From Fidelibacterota bacterium (GTDB lineage: Bacteria; Fidelibacterota; UBA2242; JAFGTP01): a stretch of DNA of 64,000 nt. The stretch spans positions 53,456-117,455 of the forward strand of contig JAFGTP010000062.1 of the NCBI GenBank assembly GCA_016934035.1, written 5' to 3'. Below, piece by piece: positions 54,216 to 63,585 of the stretch; within the stretch, counting starts at the first letter, position 1, and the number at the start of each line of letters is the position of its first letter. Made by a program: the position numbers and the translations under genes. The notes below the pieces were generated by a model that worked only from the letters and a program-made list of their open reading frames with translations, did no database searches and was not told where the DNA came from.

Positions 54216-56750
54216 ATGAAAGGTTGGAAAATGAATGGTAAATTTTATACCTTTAAATCCAAACTGATCTTTATGACGCTTTGGGTGTTAATTTATACAA
54301 CAGGAGTATTTGCAAACATGAACGACGTAACCATCCACTATCATCGGTATGATCAAAACTATGATCACTGGACACTTTGGACATGGCTGGACCACAAAAC
54401 CATCGAACTCAAACCCGCCGGACAGGACAATTTCGGTTTGATATTCAATCTGAATTTTGACAATTATCCTCCCAAGGGAAATATCAATTTTTTACCCAAA
54501 TTCAAGGATTGGCAGAACAAAGGAATTGAACGATTTGTAACCCGATCTTCTCACGGCGAAATCTGGGTCCTGGAAGGACAAAAGGAAATTTTTATTGAAA
54601 AACCCTCTTTGTCTCCTTTTGTACGAAAAGCCTTTATCGATTCGCCTGATGAACTGACCGTCCTGGTAACACACCCCGTCTCCAAGGAGAGCCTGGCCCA
54701 GGCCAAACCTTTCATCATATATAATGACCTGAAAATTGCAGAGGCCAAAAGCCTTCGCTTAATCCCCGATACAACGGATATCAGCAACGCTTTGGCGGTA
54801 AAATTTTCCGAAAGAATAAATATTGCAAAATTACCGGCGAAGTTCACTTTGGATGGTTTTGAACCCGGGCCGCTCACCATTCGCGGTATTCTTGACAGCA
54901 GTGAATACCATACTCAGGAAAAATTGGGTTTTTTCTATTCTCGGGAAAAGACCCTTTTTCGAGTTTGGGCGCCGGGAGCAACAGAAGTTCTATTGAATAT
55001 TTATACCCATCCTGAGGGCGATAAAAAAAACACCTACAAACTGACACCCAAAAACCATGGCCTCTGGGAAACCAGTGTCAATGGCGATTTGCTGAACCAC
55101 TATTACACTTATCAAATCGACGGTCCCGATGACCAGTATCAAAAGGATAGAGAGGTCCTGGACCCTTACTCCATCGCAACCACCGCCCATGACGGACGCA
55201 GCCTGATTTTTCAGGATGATACAAAAATAGCTAAAAGCCCTGAATTTTCCTTTGATCAGGCTGTAATTTACGAAATCCATATCCGTGATTTTTCCATTTC
55301 CCAGAATTCCGGAATCACGAACAAAGGCAAATATCTGGGTTTTACGGAAACCGGGACAACACTGCCCGGTACCAATATTTCGACCGGCCTGGACCATTTG
55401 GCAGAGCTGGGTATCAATACCCTGCAGATTCTGCCTGTTCAGGATTTTGAGCACAACAACGCTTCAAATCACTATTTTTGGGGTTATATGCCGGTCAACT
55501 TTAATGCTCCGGACGGCTGGTATGCAACAGATCCTTTGAATGGTTCCGGTAATATAGAATTCAAAAAACTGGTGGATGCCTGCCATAAAAAGGGAATTAA
55601 AGTAGTCATGGATGTGGTTTACAATCACACCGCAGAAGGCAATCCCGAAATCCGGTACAATTTCAATGGCTTCGTACCCAACTTTTTTTACAGGACTAAA
55701 ATGGATAATTCCTACTGGAACGGGTCCGGTTGCGGAAATGAATTCCGTTCCGAATCACCCATGGTGCGGAAATTCATCCTGGAATCCTTAAAATTCTGGG
55801 TAACTCAATACGATGTTGACGGCTTCAGGTTTGATTTAATGGGCCTCCACGATCATGAAACCATGAAAGAAATCGTCAAACAATTACGCGCCCTAAAGCA
55901 AGACATTTTCATCTATGGCGAACCCTGGACAGCCGGCGCAACGCCTATCACACCCACCTTAAAAGGAGACCAGAGGGGAAAGGGATTTGCCGTTTTCAAC
56001 GACCACTTCAGAGATGCCATCAAAGGGCCCTGGAACAATCTTGAACCGGGTTATATCCAAGCTTCACTCAACGTCGAACGGATCAGGACCGGCATTTTGG
56101 GCAGTATTGATGAATTTGCCGACAATCCCGTGGAAGTGATTAATTATGTTGCCTGTCACGACGGCAGGACCCTTTGGGACAGAATTGTCGCCACTACCGA
56201 AGACAGCAATTTTTACAACGACACGATATTGAAGGCCATGAATAAACTGGCTGCCGGAATTATCCTGACTTCCCAGGGAGTGCCTTTCCTTCATGCCGGA
56301 CAGGAAATGTTACGGACAAAATTTGGTTCCCACAACAGTTATAACCAACCGGACAAAATCAATATGATCCGCTGGGACTACAAGCAGGAAAACATGGATA
56401 TTTTCAAATATTATCAAGGGCTGATCCAGTTGCGCAAGGCCCATCCGATGTTTCGGATGAAAGAAGCGGCTCTTGTTCGAAAAAACCTGAAATTTCTGGA
56501 GCAATTAGGTTTTAATGTACCCCAGGGCTGTATTGCCTACCGGTTACAACGCAATGAACTAGACGATGAATGGAAAGAAGCACTGGTGCTGATCAATCCC
56601 CATCATCATCCTGAAATTTTTGACATACCAAACAATAAATGGATCCTGGTTGTTGACAAGGAAGTGGCCGGAACTGAGATCATTAAACCCATCAATTCCA
56701 CCAAAATTGAATTGGCCCCCATTTCCATGAAAGTCATGTACCGGTTGTGA
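54216..56750 (+). CDS. pulA: Secreted type I pullulanase (GH13)
   Basis: Exported debranching enzyme that hydrolyses alpha-1,6 links in pullulan and starch; 844 residues. Signal peptide in residues 1-33 ('YTTGVFA'; a start at residue 6 is also possible). CBM41-like domain ('VTIHYHRYDQNYDHWTLWTW', 38-57), an Ig-like linker, CBM48 (about 235-330, 'LFRVWAPGATEVLLNIYTHP'), then the GH13 barrel. Catalytic residues: D540 in 'DGFRFDLMG', E569 in 'IYGEPWTAG', D649 in 'YVACHDGRTLWD'. The pullulanase motif usually written YNWGYDP appears as 'YFWGYMPVNFNAPDGWYA'. Followed by a GH13 lipoprotein whose start overlaps closely, so the two act in one alpha-glucan pathway. Confidence 0.93.
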   Translation: MKGWKMNGKFYTFKSKLIFMTLWVLIYTTGVFANMNDVTIHYHRYDQNYDHWTLWTWLDHKTIELKPAGQDNFGLIFNLNFDNYPPKGNINFLPKFKDWQNKGIERFVTRSSHGEIWVLEGQKEIFIEKPSLSPFVRKAFIDSPDELTVLVTHPVSKESLAQAKPFIIYNDLKIAEAKSLRLIPDTTDISNALAVKFSERINIAKLPAKFTLDGFEPGPLTIRGILDSSEYHTQEKLGFFYSREKTLFRVWAPGATEVLLNIYTHPEGDKKNTYKLTPKNHGLWETSVNGDLLNHYYTYQIDGPDDQYQKDREVLDPYSIATTAHDGRSLIFQDDTKIAKSPEFSFDQAVIYEIHIRDFSISQNSGITNKGKYLGFTETGTTLPGTNISTGLDHLAELGINTLQILPVQDFEHNNASNHYFWGYMPVNFNAPDGWYATDPLNGSGNIEFKKLVDACHKKGIKVVMDVVYNHTAEGNPEIRYNFNGFVPNFFYRTKMDNSYWNGSGCGNEFRSESPMVRKFILESLKFWVTQYDVDGFRFDLMGLHDHETMKEIVKQLRALKQDIFIYGEPWTAGATPITPTLKGDQRGKGFAVFNDHFRDAIKGPWNNLEPGYIQASLNVERIRTGILGSIDEFADNPVEVINYVACHDGRTLWDRIVATTEDSNFYNDTILKAMNKLAAGIILTSQGVPFLHAGQEMLRTKFGSHNSYNQPDKINMIRWDYKQENMDIFKYYQGLIQLRKAHPMFRMKEAALVRKNLKFLEQLGFNVPQGCIAYRLQRNELDDEWKEALVLINPHHHPEIFDIPNNKWILVVDKEVAGTEIIKPINSTKIELAPISMKVMYRL

Positions 56751-56809
56751 AAATTGCCAGGAAGAACCGGAATGTCCAGACCTTTTTTAAATCATTGATA
56801 GGAACCAAA

Positions 56810-59191
56810 ATGAAAAAATTCATTTATTTCTGTGTGGTCGTTTTAATCGCTCTCCTATTAAGTGCCTGTCAGATAGCCATGGAAAAAAATAATTCCCATC
56901 CACCGGAACTGCTGGAATTTTTAAAAATCGAAAAAAATAAAGTCAGCACTTTCCAAATACAAGATCTTTTCTTTTCCCAAACTTACGATTTAACATTTTC
57001 ACCCAACGAAAATATAAAAATCGTATATGACAGACCATCAGGTGGACTGAAACTGGAGCCGGCAGATGGTTTTTTCGGTCTGAGTTTGATTGAATTTACC
57101 CACAATGGCAATTCAAATGTTTTACCGGTTATTGTGAAGCAGAAAGAAGCCGTTGTCATGAAACTCAAACCCTCGCAGCCTTCCCAAAGAATCTTCGTGA
57201 TGGGAAGTTTTAACACCTGGGACCGTCGCTCACTGGAAATGAAGGACGACAATAACGACGGAATTTTTACACGCACATTACATCTTGATGACGGCGTTTA
57301 CGAATACCAGTTTGTCACGGACCAAGGAGAATTTCCTGATCCCGATAATCCTGTCAAAGTTGATAATGGTTATGGTGCCTACAATTCACTGCTGAAAGTA
57401 AAATCCAGCCTGAAAACACGAGTACCCAATCTTTACGTAGTTCCCGGTGAGGACGATTATCAATTAAAATATATCATCGATTCTGAAACAGAAGAAAATA
57501 TTAAGGTCCATATCCTGATGAATAATAATATTCTCGATTCGAAATATTACACCATCAATGAGGATACAATCACGATTAACACTGCCCTGTTTGCAGATCA
57601 CGGAAAAATCAAGGTTTTCAGACTGGTGGCAACCTATGGCAACTATCCGGGTAATATTGTCACCACCTGGACCCGAAACGGAAAAATTCTCAAAAATAAT
57701 GACTTTATCTGGCAGGATGCAACCATCTATTCAATGATGACTGACAGGTTTAAAAACGGCAATACCAAAAACGACCAGCCTGTCATTCATTCCGGACTTG
57801 CAGATCAGGCGAATTTTCAGGGCGGTGATTTTCAGGGGATCATTCAACAAATCAAATCCATGTACTTTCAAAAAATCGGCGTCAACACCCTATGGATCAC
57901 GCCGGTAAATACCACCACAGACTCGGCCTACAGGGAATATCCTGAACCCCAGCGCTATTATACCGGGTACCACGGCTACTGGCCGGCAAAACCCAGAGAA
58001 GTAGAACCCCGCCTGGGGACGATGCAGGAACTACAACAGCTGGTGAACACAGCTCATCAGCATAATATCAAAATCCTTCTGGATTTTGTTTCCAATCATA
58101 CTCACATCGAGCATCCTTATTTCAAAAACCACCGAAGCTGGTACGGCAATCTGGAACTTCCCGACGGCCGGCGCAACATTCGTCTCTTTGATGAATACCG
58201 GCTGACCACCTGGTTTGATGAATTTTTACCTTCTTTTGATTTTGATAATGACTCAGCTGTCCAGGCAATAACCAACGATGCAATCTGGTGGCTGAAAGAG
58301 TCCGGCGCAGATGGTTTCCGCCATGACGCCACCAAGCATGTTCCCCTCAACGTCTGGCGCAATATCACCCAAAAAATCTACCAGCAGGTGGAACCTGGCA
58401 AGCCTGTTCCCTGCTTTCAGATCGGCGAAACCTTCGGCAGTGCCGAATTGATTAAATCCTATGTCAACAATGGGATGCTGGATTCACAATTCAATTTTGA
58501 GTTATTTTTTACCCAGAGAAGGGTTTTTGCCGAAGCAAACAGCGATCTTCGTGACCTGCAAATGTCCCTGGATAAAAGTCTCGAAGTCTATGGCTACAAT
58601 CATCTGATGGGCAATATTTTTGACAGCCATGACCAGACGCGAATGATGGCCTATCTGGAAGGGGATTTAAAACTCAGTGACAATGCCTTCGAAGCCGCCT
58701 GGAAGGAAGAAAAAATCCAGGTTGATGACCCTGAGACTTTACAAAAACAACAAGCCCTGATGACTTTTTTACACACCATTCCCGGTATCCCGATTATATA
58801 CTACGGCGACGAGTTTGGCATGACCGGCGCCCAGGACCCTGACAATCGCCGCAAAATGCGTTTTGATAATGAACTGAAAGAAAAAGAAAAAGACCAACTG
58901 GCCTGGAATTCCAAAATATTCAACCTTCGCAAAAAATATTCTGCCCTGCGAAGAGGGGATTATTTACCTCTCTATTGTGATGCAAATGTGATGATCTTTA
59001 GTCGCGGTGATCATAAAAACCGCCTGGTCATTGCAATCAACAAAAGCGATGAAAAAAAATCCGTGACCCTGGAATTCCCGAAATGGATGCCGTCTCAACT
59101 GGCAGAAATCCTGGTTAAAAATTCAAAATATGAAAAGCAAAAATTTGATCTGGCTCCCTACAGCGGTAGTGTCTGGAAGGTATCCTATTAA
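56810..59191 (+). CDS. Alpha-amylase-like GH13 lipoprotein
   Basis: Surface or periplasmic lipoprotein glucan hydrolase of 793 residues. The start at 56810 is favoured because it has AGGA upstream and gives a clear lipobox ('LLSAC', C20); a GTG at 56747 overlapping the pulA stop is open but unlikely. N-terminal beta domains include a CBM48/E-set-like segment ('RIFVMGSFNTWDRRSLEM'), then a GH13 barrel with D506 ('DGFRHDATKHV'), E540 ('FQIGETFGS') and D608 ('FDSHDQTRM'). A C-terminal beta domain closes the protein. 'LWITPVNTTTDSAYREYPEP' resembles maltogenic or cyclomaltodextrinase enzymes, so the product specificity is unclear. Works with the pullulanase on starch or glycogen. Confidence 0.9.
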   Translation: MKKFIYFCVVVLIALLLSACQIAMEKNNSHPPELLEFLKIEKNKVSTFQIQDLFFSQTYDLTFSPNENIKIVYDRPSGGLKLEPADGFFGLSLIEFTHNGNSNVLPVIVKQKEAVVMKLKPSQPSQRIFVMGSFNTWDRRSLEMKDDNNDGIFTRTLHLDDGVYEYQFVTDQGEFPDPDNPVKVDNGYGAYNSLLKVKSSLKTRVPNLYVVPGEDDYQLKYIIDSETEENIKVHILMNNNILDSKYYTINEDTITINTALFADHGKIKVFRLVATYGNYPGNIVTTWTRNGKILKNNDFIWQDATIYSMMTDRFKNGNTKNDQPVIHSGLADQANFQGGDFQGIIQQIKSMYFQKIGVNTLWITPVNTTTDSAYREYPEPQRYYTGYHGYWPAKPREVEPRLGTMQELQQLVNTAHQHNIKILLDFVSNHTHIEHPYFKNHRSWYGNLELPDGRRNIRLFDEYRLTTWFDEFLPSFDFDNDSAVQAITNDAIWWLKESGADGFRHDATKHVPLNVWRNITQKIYQQVEPGKPVPCFQIGETFGSAELIKSYVNNGMLDSQFNFELFFTQRRVFAEANSDLRDLQMSLDKSLEVYGYNHLMGNIFDSHDQTRMMAYLEGDLKLSDNAFEAAWKEEKIQVDDPETLQKQQALMTFLHTIPGIPIIYYGDEFGMTGAQDPDNRRKMRFDNELKEKEKDQLAWNSKIFNLRKKYSALRRGDYLPLYCDANVMIFSRGDHKNRLVIAINKSDEKKSVTLEFPKWMPSQLAEILVKNSKYEKQKFDLAPYSGSVWKVSY

Positions 59192-59277
59192 TGAACCATG
59201 AAAACCTGGCAAAAACCTGTTGTTTGAAAAAACGGGCAGAATTTTTGTCCGACAACGTCAATTGAGGCCTAAAAATT

Positions 59278-60168
59278 ATGGAACACATTGCTTTACTGGC
59301 CTTCATACTTTCCCTGGCCACCGGTTACGCAGCCACTATTGTATCCATCTTATTTTATAGTAAATTGAAAAAACACATTTTCATCAGTTATGCTTCTTTT
59401 ATGTTATCCCTGACTTTGATTGTTCTGGGATTAGCGGTCCTCCACTATGGCAAAACAATCAATCTTGACATCATTTTAATCAGAAAGATATCAATGGCCA
59501 TCACAATTCTGGGTTCAACTCTCTGTATCTATGCCACACCGGTATTTTTCTTTTCTGTTTTTGGCATCAAAATTTCCGGAACTCTTCGGACTCTGCTTTT
59601 TGCCGGTATGGCGATTATGATACTGGCCGGAATTTTATATTTTTTGGAAATTGGAAACAATATCACGGCGCCGTTGGCCCACACCATCATTTTTAGTTCC
59701 GTTGGCTATACCATTTTTTATGGATTTTTTCATCGAAAAGAATTTGCCAATGCAGAAATCAGAGAAAAAACAAAAACCTTTAAGATCATCACCCTGCTGA
59801 TGTTTCCGTTCATGGTGATGGACTCGGTAATACCGGATTTTAAACTGGTTCCCTACAACCTGACCATGCCTGTCTACTTTTTTATCGTCAGTTTTTTTTC
59901 CATTAGGTTTGCTTTTGATTACCTGGCCCAGCCAGCCTATCTGAAAAATGGCCAGTTGACACAGCATTTTATCGATAAATTCAGCATCACACAGCGTGAA
60001 GGTGAAATTGTTCAGGAAATTATCCAAGGATTCAGCAACAAGGAAATCTCTGACAAACTATTCATTTCTTATAAAACTGTAGAAAACCACCTGTCTAACA
60101 TTTACCAGAAAGTACAGGTCAAAAATCGGGTACAACTAAATAATCTGGTACAATCAAACAAAGAATAA
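59278..60168 (+). CDS. Membrane-bound LuxR-family regulator
   Basis: Regulator of 296 residues with about seven hydrophobic helices in the N-terminal two thirds and a LuxR-type helix-turn-helix at about 230-290 ('FSITQREGEIVQEIIQGFSN', 'KEISDKLFISYKTVENHLSN'). No receiver domain. The membrane part may sense a ligand directly. It lies 86 bp after the GH13 lipoprotein gene and is transcribed the same way, suggesting it controls the starch locus; alternatively it is a separate gene. The intergenic palindrome downstream at 60222 may be a target. Confidence 0.88.
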   Translation: MEHIALLAFILSLATGYAATIVSILFYSKLKKHIFISYASFMLSLTLIVLGLAVLHYGKTINLDIILIRKISMAITILGSTLCIYATPVFFFSVFGIKISGTLRTLLFAGMAIMILAGILYFLEIGNNITAPLAHTIIFSSVGYTIFYGFFHRKEFANAEIREKTKTFKIITLLMFPFMVMDSVIPDFKLVPYNLTMPVYFFIVSFFSIRFAFDYLAQPAYLKNGQLTQHFIDKFSITQREGEIVQEIIQGFSNKEISDKLFISYKTVENHLSNIYQKVQVKNRVQLNNLVQSNKE

Positions 60169-60221
60169 AACGCAACACTCCGCACTCAGCACGTCCAACT
60201 AGCTTTCTCCTCTATTAAGGG

Positions 60222-60249
60222 ATTCCCCCTAGAACCAATTTAGGGGAAT
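60222..60249. promoter_or_regulatory. Inverted repeat between LuxR and flavodoxin genes
   Basis: ATTCCCCCTA and TAGGGGAAT pair with one bulged C around about 9 nt. AGGG-CTTCA-CCCT, a small hairpin, follows at about 60265. The repeat could be an operator of the flavodoxin gene or of the upstream LuxR protein, or a degraded dispersed repeat; the sequence is close to the 'TTTAGGGAAATTT' motif near 63320. Confidence 0.35.
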
Positions 60250-60340
60250 TTCACCACTCAAATTGAGGGCTTCACCCTATTCCATTCCTAGAATTTTGCA
60301 GATAATTTTTCATTGTTAACAAAACCGAAAGGATCCAACA

Positions 60341-60817
60341 ATGAATCACAAAATTTTAATTATTTACTACTCATTAACAGGCAATGTAAAGTTCATGGCT
60401 GAAAAATTGGGTGATATTCTTCAATGTGATATCAAAGATATAAACGAAATATCTTCTAAAGCTTTTAGTAAAATATCTCTGATAAAAGATTATTTAATCC
60501 CTTTTGATTGTGAATTGACAATTAATCAAGATGAATTACTTCAGTATGACATGGTAATACTTGGATATCCAATTTGGATGTTCAATAAAGTCCACCCTTT
60601 ATTCAATATATTAAAAAGCCGGCTGGAATCACTGAATCATAAATATGCACAATTCACTTCCTATGGATTCTGCTCATGGAATTTCCCCGGAAAATCAAAA
60701 TACAATGATAATTTCACGGGTTCCTTGAAGATGAAAAGTCCGTTTCATAGTGATGAACAGGCGGCAATAAAAGCTTTAACTGAATGGGCACAGGAATTAA
60801 CAACAAAATTACAATAA
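60341..60817 (+). CDS. Flavodoxin-family protein
   Basis: FMN-binding electron carrier or quinone-reductase-like protein of 158 residues. The phosphate loop is 'YYSLTGNVKFMAEKLG' at 10-25; 'DMVILGYPIWMFNKVHPLF' matches the 'P.W....P' flavin contact of flavodoxin-like proteins. Cytoplasmic. It is free of obvious operon partners, with a weak ribosome site GGATCC. Redox partner unknown. Confidence 0.88.
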   Translation: MNHKILIIYYSLTGNVKFMAEKLGDILQCDIKDINEISSKAFSKISLIKDYLIPFDCELTINQDELLQYDMVILGYPIWMFNKVHPLFNILKSRLESLNHKYAQFTSYGFCSWNFPGKSKYNDNFTGSLKMKSPFHSDEQAAIKALTEWAQELTTKLQ

Positions 60818-60902
60818 CCTCCACTTTCATCCCTTCCTTTACAAAACGGGGCTTGAAGGTTGGTTTAAAAATCAAATAACGAACTAAAAAAAAGGTGTAA
60901 AA

Positions 60903-63179
60903 ATGCAACCATCAAAAGTAATCTTAACAATTTTAATCCTACTGTCCTCACTTCTGGCATCCAATGGAACAATTGCCGGACGCGTGATTGACGAAGGCAC
61001 TCAAAAGCCATTAATTGGTGTCAATGTAATTCTGGAAAAAACAACCCTCGGAGCAGCATCTGATATCAACGGTGATTTCCGAATTGAAAATGTAGAACCG
61101 GGAAATTATAACCTCTCGTTTCATTTTATGGGTTATAAAAAAATAATGAAAAGTGATATTCAGGTAAAGCCAGACAGAACCACGATCCAAAATGCAGAAT
61201 TACCGGAAGCAGTTTTACAGGGTGAAACCGTCATTGTAACAACAGGATATTTCACTGAAGCAGATGAAAAAACTATCAGCAATTTTTCATTCAATGCTGA
61301 AGAAGTCCGCCGCTCTCCGGGTTCAGCCGGTGATGTAAGTCGAATCCTGATGGCACTTCCCAGCACAGCCCAGGTCTACGATAATGCCAATGACCTGATG
61401 GTTCGGGGTGGCAGCCCCATTGAAAACGGATTCTTTATCGACAATATCGAAATTCCCAACATCAACCACTTCCCTACCAAAGGTTCTACCGGTGGCCCCA
61501 TCGGTATGCTCAATGTGGATTTTATTGAAGATGTGAATTTCAATGCCGGCGGATTTGATGCCACTTACGGCGATAAACTTTCATCCATTACCAATATTGA
61601 CTACCGTGATGGCAATCGCGAAAACATGGAATTTCAACTGGATATGGGCATGAGTGGATTTGGCGGTGTTGGTGAAGGTCCTTTATTTAATGGAAAAGGC
61701 ACATGGTTGTTATCCGCACGAAAAAGTTACCTTGATATGCTGGTTGAAGCTATCGGCACAGGTGCTGCTCCGGCCTATTACGATATTCAGGGTAAATTTA
61801 CCTTTGATATCAATCCCAAAAACAAACTGACATTTCTGAATATCTATGGAAACAGTGCCATTGGATATGATCACGATGTGGCTGAAGATTCCGATATGCC
61901 AAGTTATGGAGATATGGAAGTAAACCAGAATACAGCCGGAGTTAACTGGAAATTTCTCTGGAATCACAAAGGCTACTCCAACACCAGTCTTGCTTATTCA
62001 TATTCCGATAATGATGATAGGTGGTACGATACGGATGACGAGAGACCATTGCAGGGAAGTCATTCCAAAGATAATGCTGTCAGAATCAGGAACATCAATT
62101 CATATAAATTCAACCCAAAAAACAGAATCGAATTTGGCTTCAACGCCACTTACACCAACGCAGATTTTAAGAACTTCTTCGGGACCTACACTGATCGATT
62201 GGGAAATGAAAAAGCCGCACAGACCATTGCGATGGACCATCAGTCTATCAGTTTCGGTCCATTTGTAAACTATCAGTATTCCTTCTCTCCCAACTTCATA
62301 ATAGCAGCCGGATTGCGCAGTGATTATTACGATTACAATGAAAACCTGAATATTTCTCCAAGATTGTCACTGTCCTACAAGATCAATCCGGTTATCACAT
62401 TGAAAGCTGCCTGGGGAAATTACTACCAGAACCTGCCGATTTTTCTCCTGTCACAAAATGAAGCATTCAAAAACCTGAAATCCGTTAAAGCCACGCATTA
62501 TGTAGCCGGAATGGACTGGATGATCACCAGCGACACCAAATTTTCTTTGGAAATTTACAATAAGGATTATGACAACTGTCCACTGGACCCTTCGGACCCT
62601 TATGCTTTTATTATTGATGATGGAAGACATATGAACTATTTCAGAAGTTATCCGGAATTGGTTGACAATGGCGAGGCAAATTCCCGTGGAATTGAATTAC
62701 TGCTCCAGAAAAAAATGGCCAAAGATTTCTATGGAATGGTTAGTGCCACAATTTTTCAATCCCGCTATAAAGATTACACTGGAAAATGGAGAAACCGGGT
62801 TTATGACAATCAATTTCTGTTCACTGTGGTCGGTGGATACAAACCCAACAATAAATGGGAATTTTCTAGCAAGTGGACCTATGCCGGTGGAGTACCCTAC
62901 ACACCTTTTGACAAAGAATTGTCGACAGAAATGGGTGTCGGTATCATCGATCAGAACCATATCAATGATGCCAGAATGGATGATTATCATTCGCTGAATC
63001 TGCGTGCTGACAGGCGGTTTTACTTTAACCAATCTGCATTGGTTCTGTACTTCAGCGTTTGGAATGCCTACAACCGCCAAAATGTGGCTATATATTACTG
63101 GAATGAAGATGAAAATAAACAGGACACTTACAACCAATGGAGTATGCTGCCAATGGGTGGATTCGAGTGGGAATTTTAG
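60903..63179 (+). CDS. TonB-dependent receptor with carboxypeptidase-like domain
   Basis: Outer-membrane importer of 758 residues: signal peptide (1-20), a carboxypeptidase regulatory-like domain ('TIAGRVIDEGTQKPLIGVNV', 'GDFRIENVEPGNYNLSFHFM', about 23-105), a plug ('LMVRGGSPIENGFFIDNIEI', 'FIEDVNFNAGGFDATYGDKL'), and a barrel ending 'GGFEWEF'. This architecture is common in Bacteroidota and relatives for uptake of sugars, metals or peptides; no SusD homologue is adjacent. It has AAAGGTG upstream of the ATG. The next terminator is the strong palindrome at 63217. Confidence 0.92.
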   Translation: MQPSKVILTILILLSSLLASNGTIAGRVIDEGTQKPLIGVNVILEKTTLGAASDINGDFRIENVEPGNYNLSFHFMGYKKIMKSDIQVKPDRTTIQNAELPEAVLQGETVIVTTGYFTEADEKTISNFSFNAEEVRRSPGSAGDVSRILMALPSTAQVYDNANDLMVRGGSPIENGFFIDNIEIPNINHFPTKGSTGGPIGMLNVDFIEDVNFNAGGFDATYGDKLSSITNIDYRDGNRENMEFQLDMGMSGFGGVGEGPLFNGKGTWLLSARKSYLDMLVEAIGTGAAPAYYDIQGKFTFDINPKNKLTFLNIYGNSAIGYDHDVAEDSDMPSYGDMEVNQNTAGVNWKFLWNHKGYSNTSLAYSYSDNDDRWYDTDDERPLQGSHSKDNAVRIRNINSYKFNPKNRIEFGFNATYTNADFKNFFGTYTDRLGNEKAAQTIAMDHQSISFGPFVNYQYSFSPNFIIAAGLRSDYYDYNENLNISPRLSLSYKINPVITLKAAWGNYYQNLPIFLLSQNEAFKNLKSVKATHYVAGMDWMITSDTKFSLEIYNKDYDNCPLDPSDPYAFIIDDGRHMNYFRSYPELVDNGEANSRGIELLLQKKMAKDFYGMVSATIFQSRYKDYTGKWRNRVYDNQFLFTVVGGYKPNNKWEFSSKWTYAGGVPYTPFDKELSTEMGVGIIDQNHINDARMDDYHSLNLRADRRFYFNQSALVLYFSVWNAYNRQNVAIYYWNEDENKQDTYNQWSMLPMGGFEWEF

Positions 63180-63216
63180 ATTTTTTTCAACGAACAATGT
63201 GAATAAAACGAATATT

Positions 63217-63242
63217 AAGTCCTCCCTTTTTAGGGAGGACTT
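63217..63242. terminator. Strong terminator after the TonB receptor
   Basis: A perfect 10-bp stem, AAGTCCTCCC with GGGAGGACTT, around TTTTTA, 38 bp after the stop at 63179. The T run usual after the stem is absent; part of the T tract lies in the loop. Confidence 0.6.
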
Positions 63243-63295
63243 ATACAAAATTTCAGTGTATGAAAATTTAAATAACCGACAGACTTGAATCTTAT

Positions 63296-63337
63296 CATAA
63301 GTCTCCCTTTGAGAAGGGGGATTTAGGGAAATTTGAA
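63296..63337. repeat. Dispersed GA-rich repeat
   Basis: The sequence CTCCCTTTGAGAAGGGGG followed by ATTTAGGGAAATTT resembles the inner part of the element at 9474-9549 and other 'CCCTTTG...GGGGGATTTAGGG' intergenic repeats. It abuts the decayed OsmC gene and may have inserted into its 5' part. Confidence 0.4.
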
Positions 63338-63376
63338 CATAATATTCAAAGAAACAACATAAAGAACAACCAAATA

Positions 63377-63574
63377 AAAGTAGAAGTATTCCAAGCAAAT
63401 GACGCCACATTGATAACAAAAGCCGATTCATCCCATCAGATCGTAATGAACTCTGTAAAACAATTTGGTGGCAGTGACGCCGCCACAAAACCAATGGAAA
63501 TGGTGTTGATGGCACTAGCTGGTTTTGCGTCCAGGAATGTGATATCCCTGCTAAAAAAGATAGATGAAAGTTGA
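63377..63574 (+). pseudogene. Remnant of an OsmC-family gene
   Basis: A stretch of 65 codons reads in frame to a TGA at 63572-63574. The segment 'SSHQIVMNSVKQFGGSDAAT' followed by 'KPMEMVLMALAGFASRNVIS' and 'LLKKIDES' lines up with OsmC/YhfA-type proteins ('..GG.d.gpsPmElvLmAlggCs..DvvsiLkK'). The reactive Cys of the 'GGC' site is Phe here. No start codon fits the N-terminal side, and the C-terminal half of the roughly 140-residue family is missing, so it is a gene fragment. The repeat at 63296 abuts the lost start. Confidence 0.75.
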
Positions 63575-63585
63575 CTAAACAATAC

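Noticed and set aside
62697..63515. 272-residue open frame on the minus strand
   Set aside because: It is antisense to the end of the TonB receptor and crosses the terminator and the OsmC remnant; no domain is seen.
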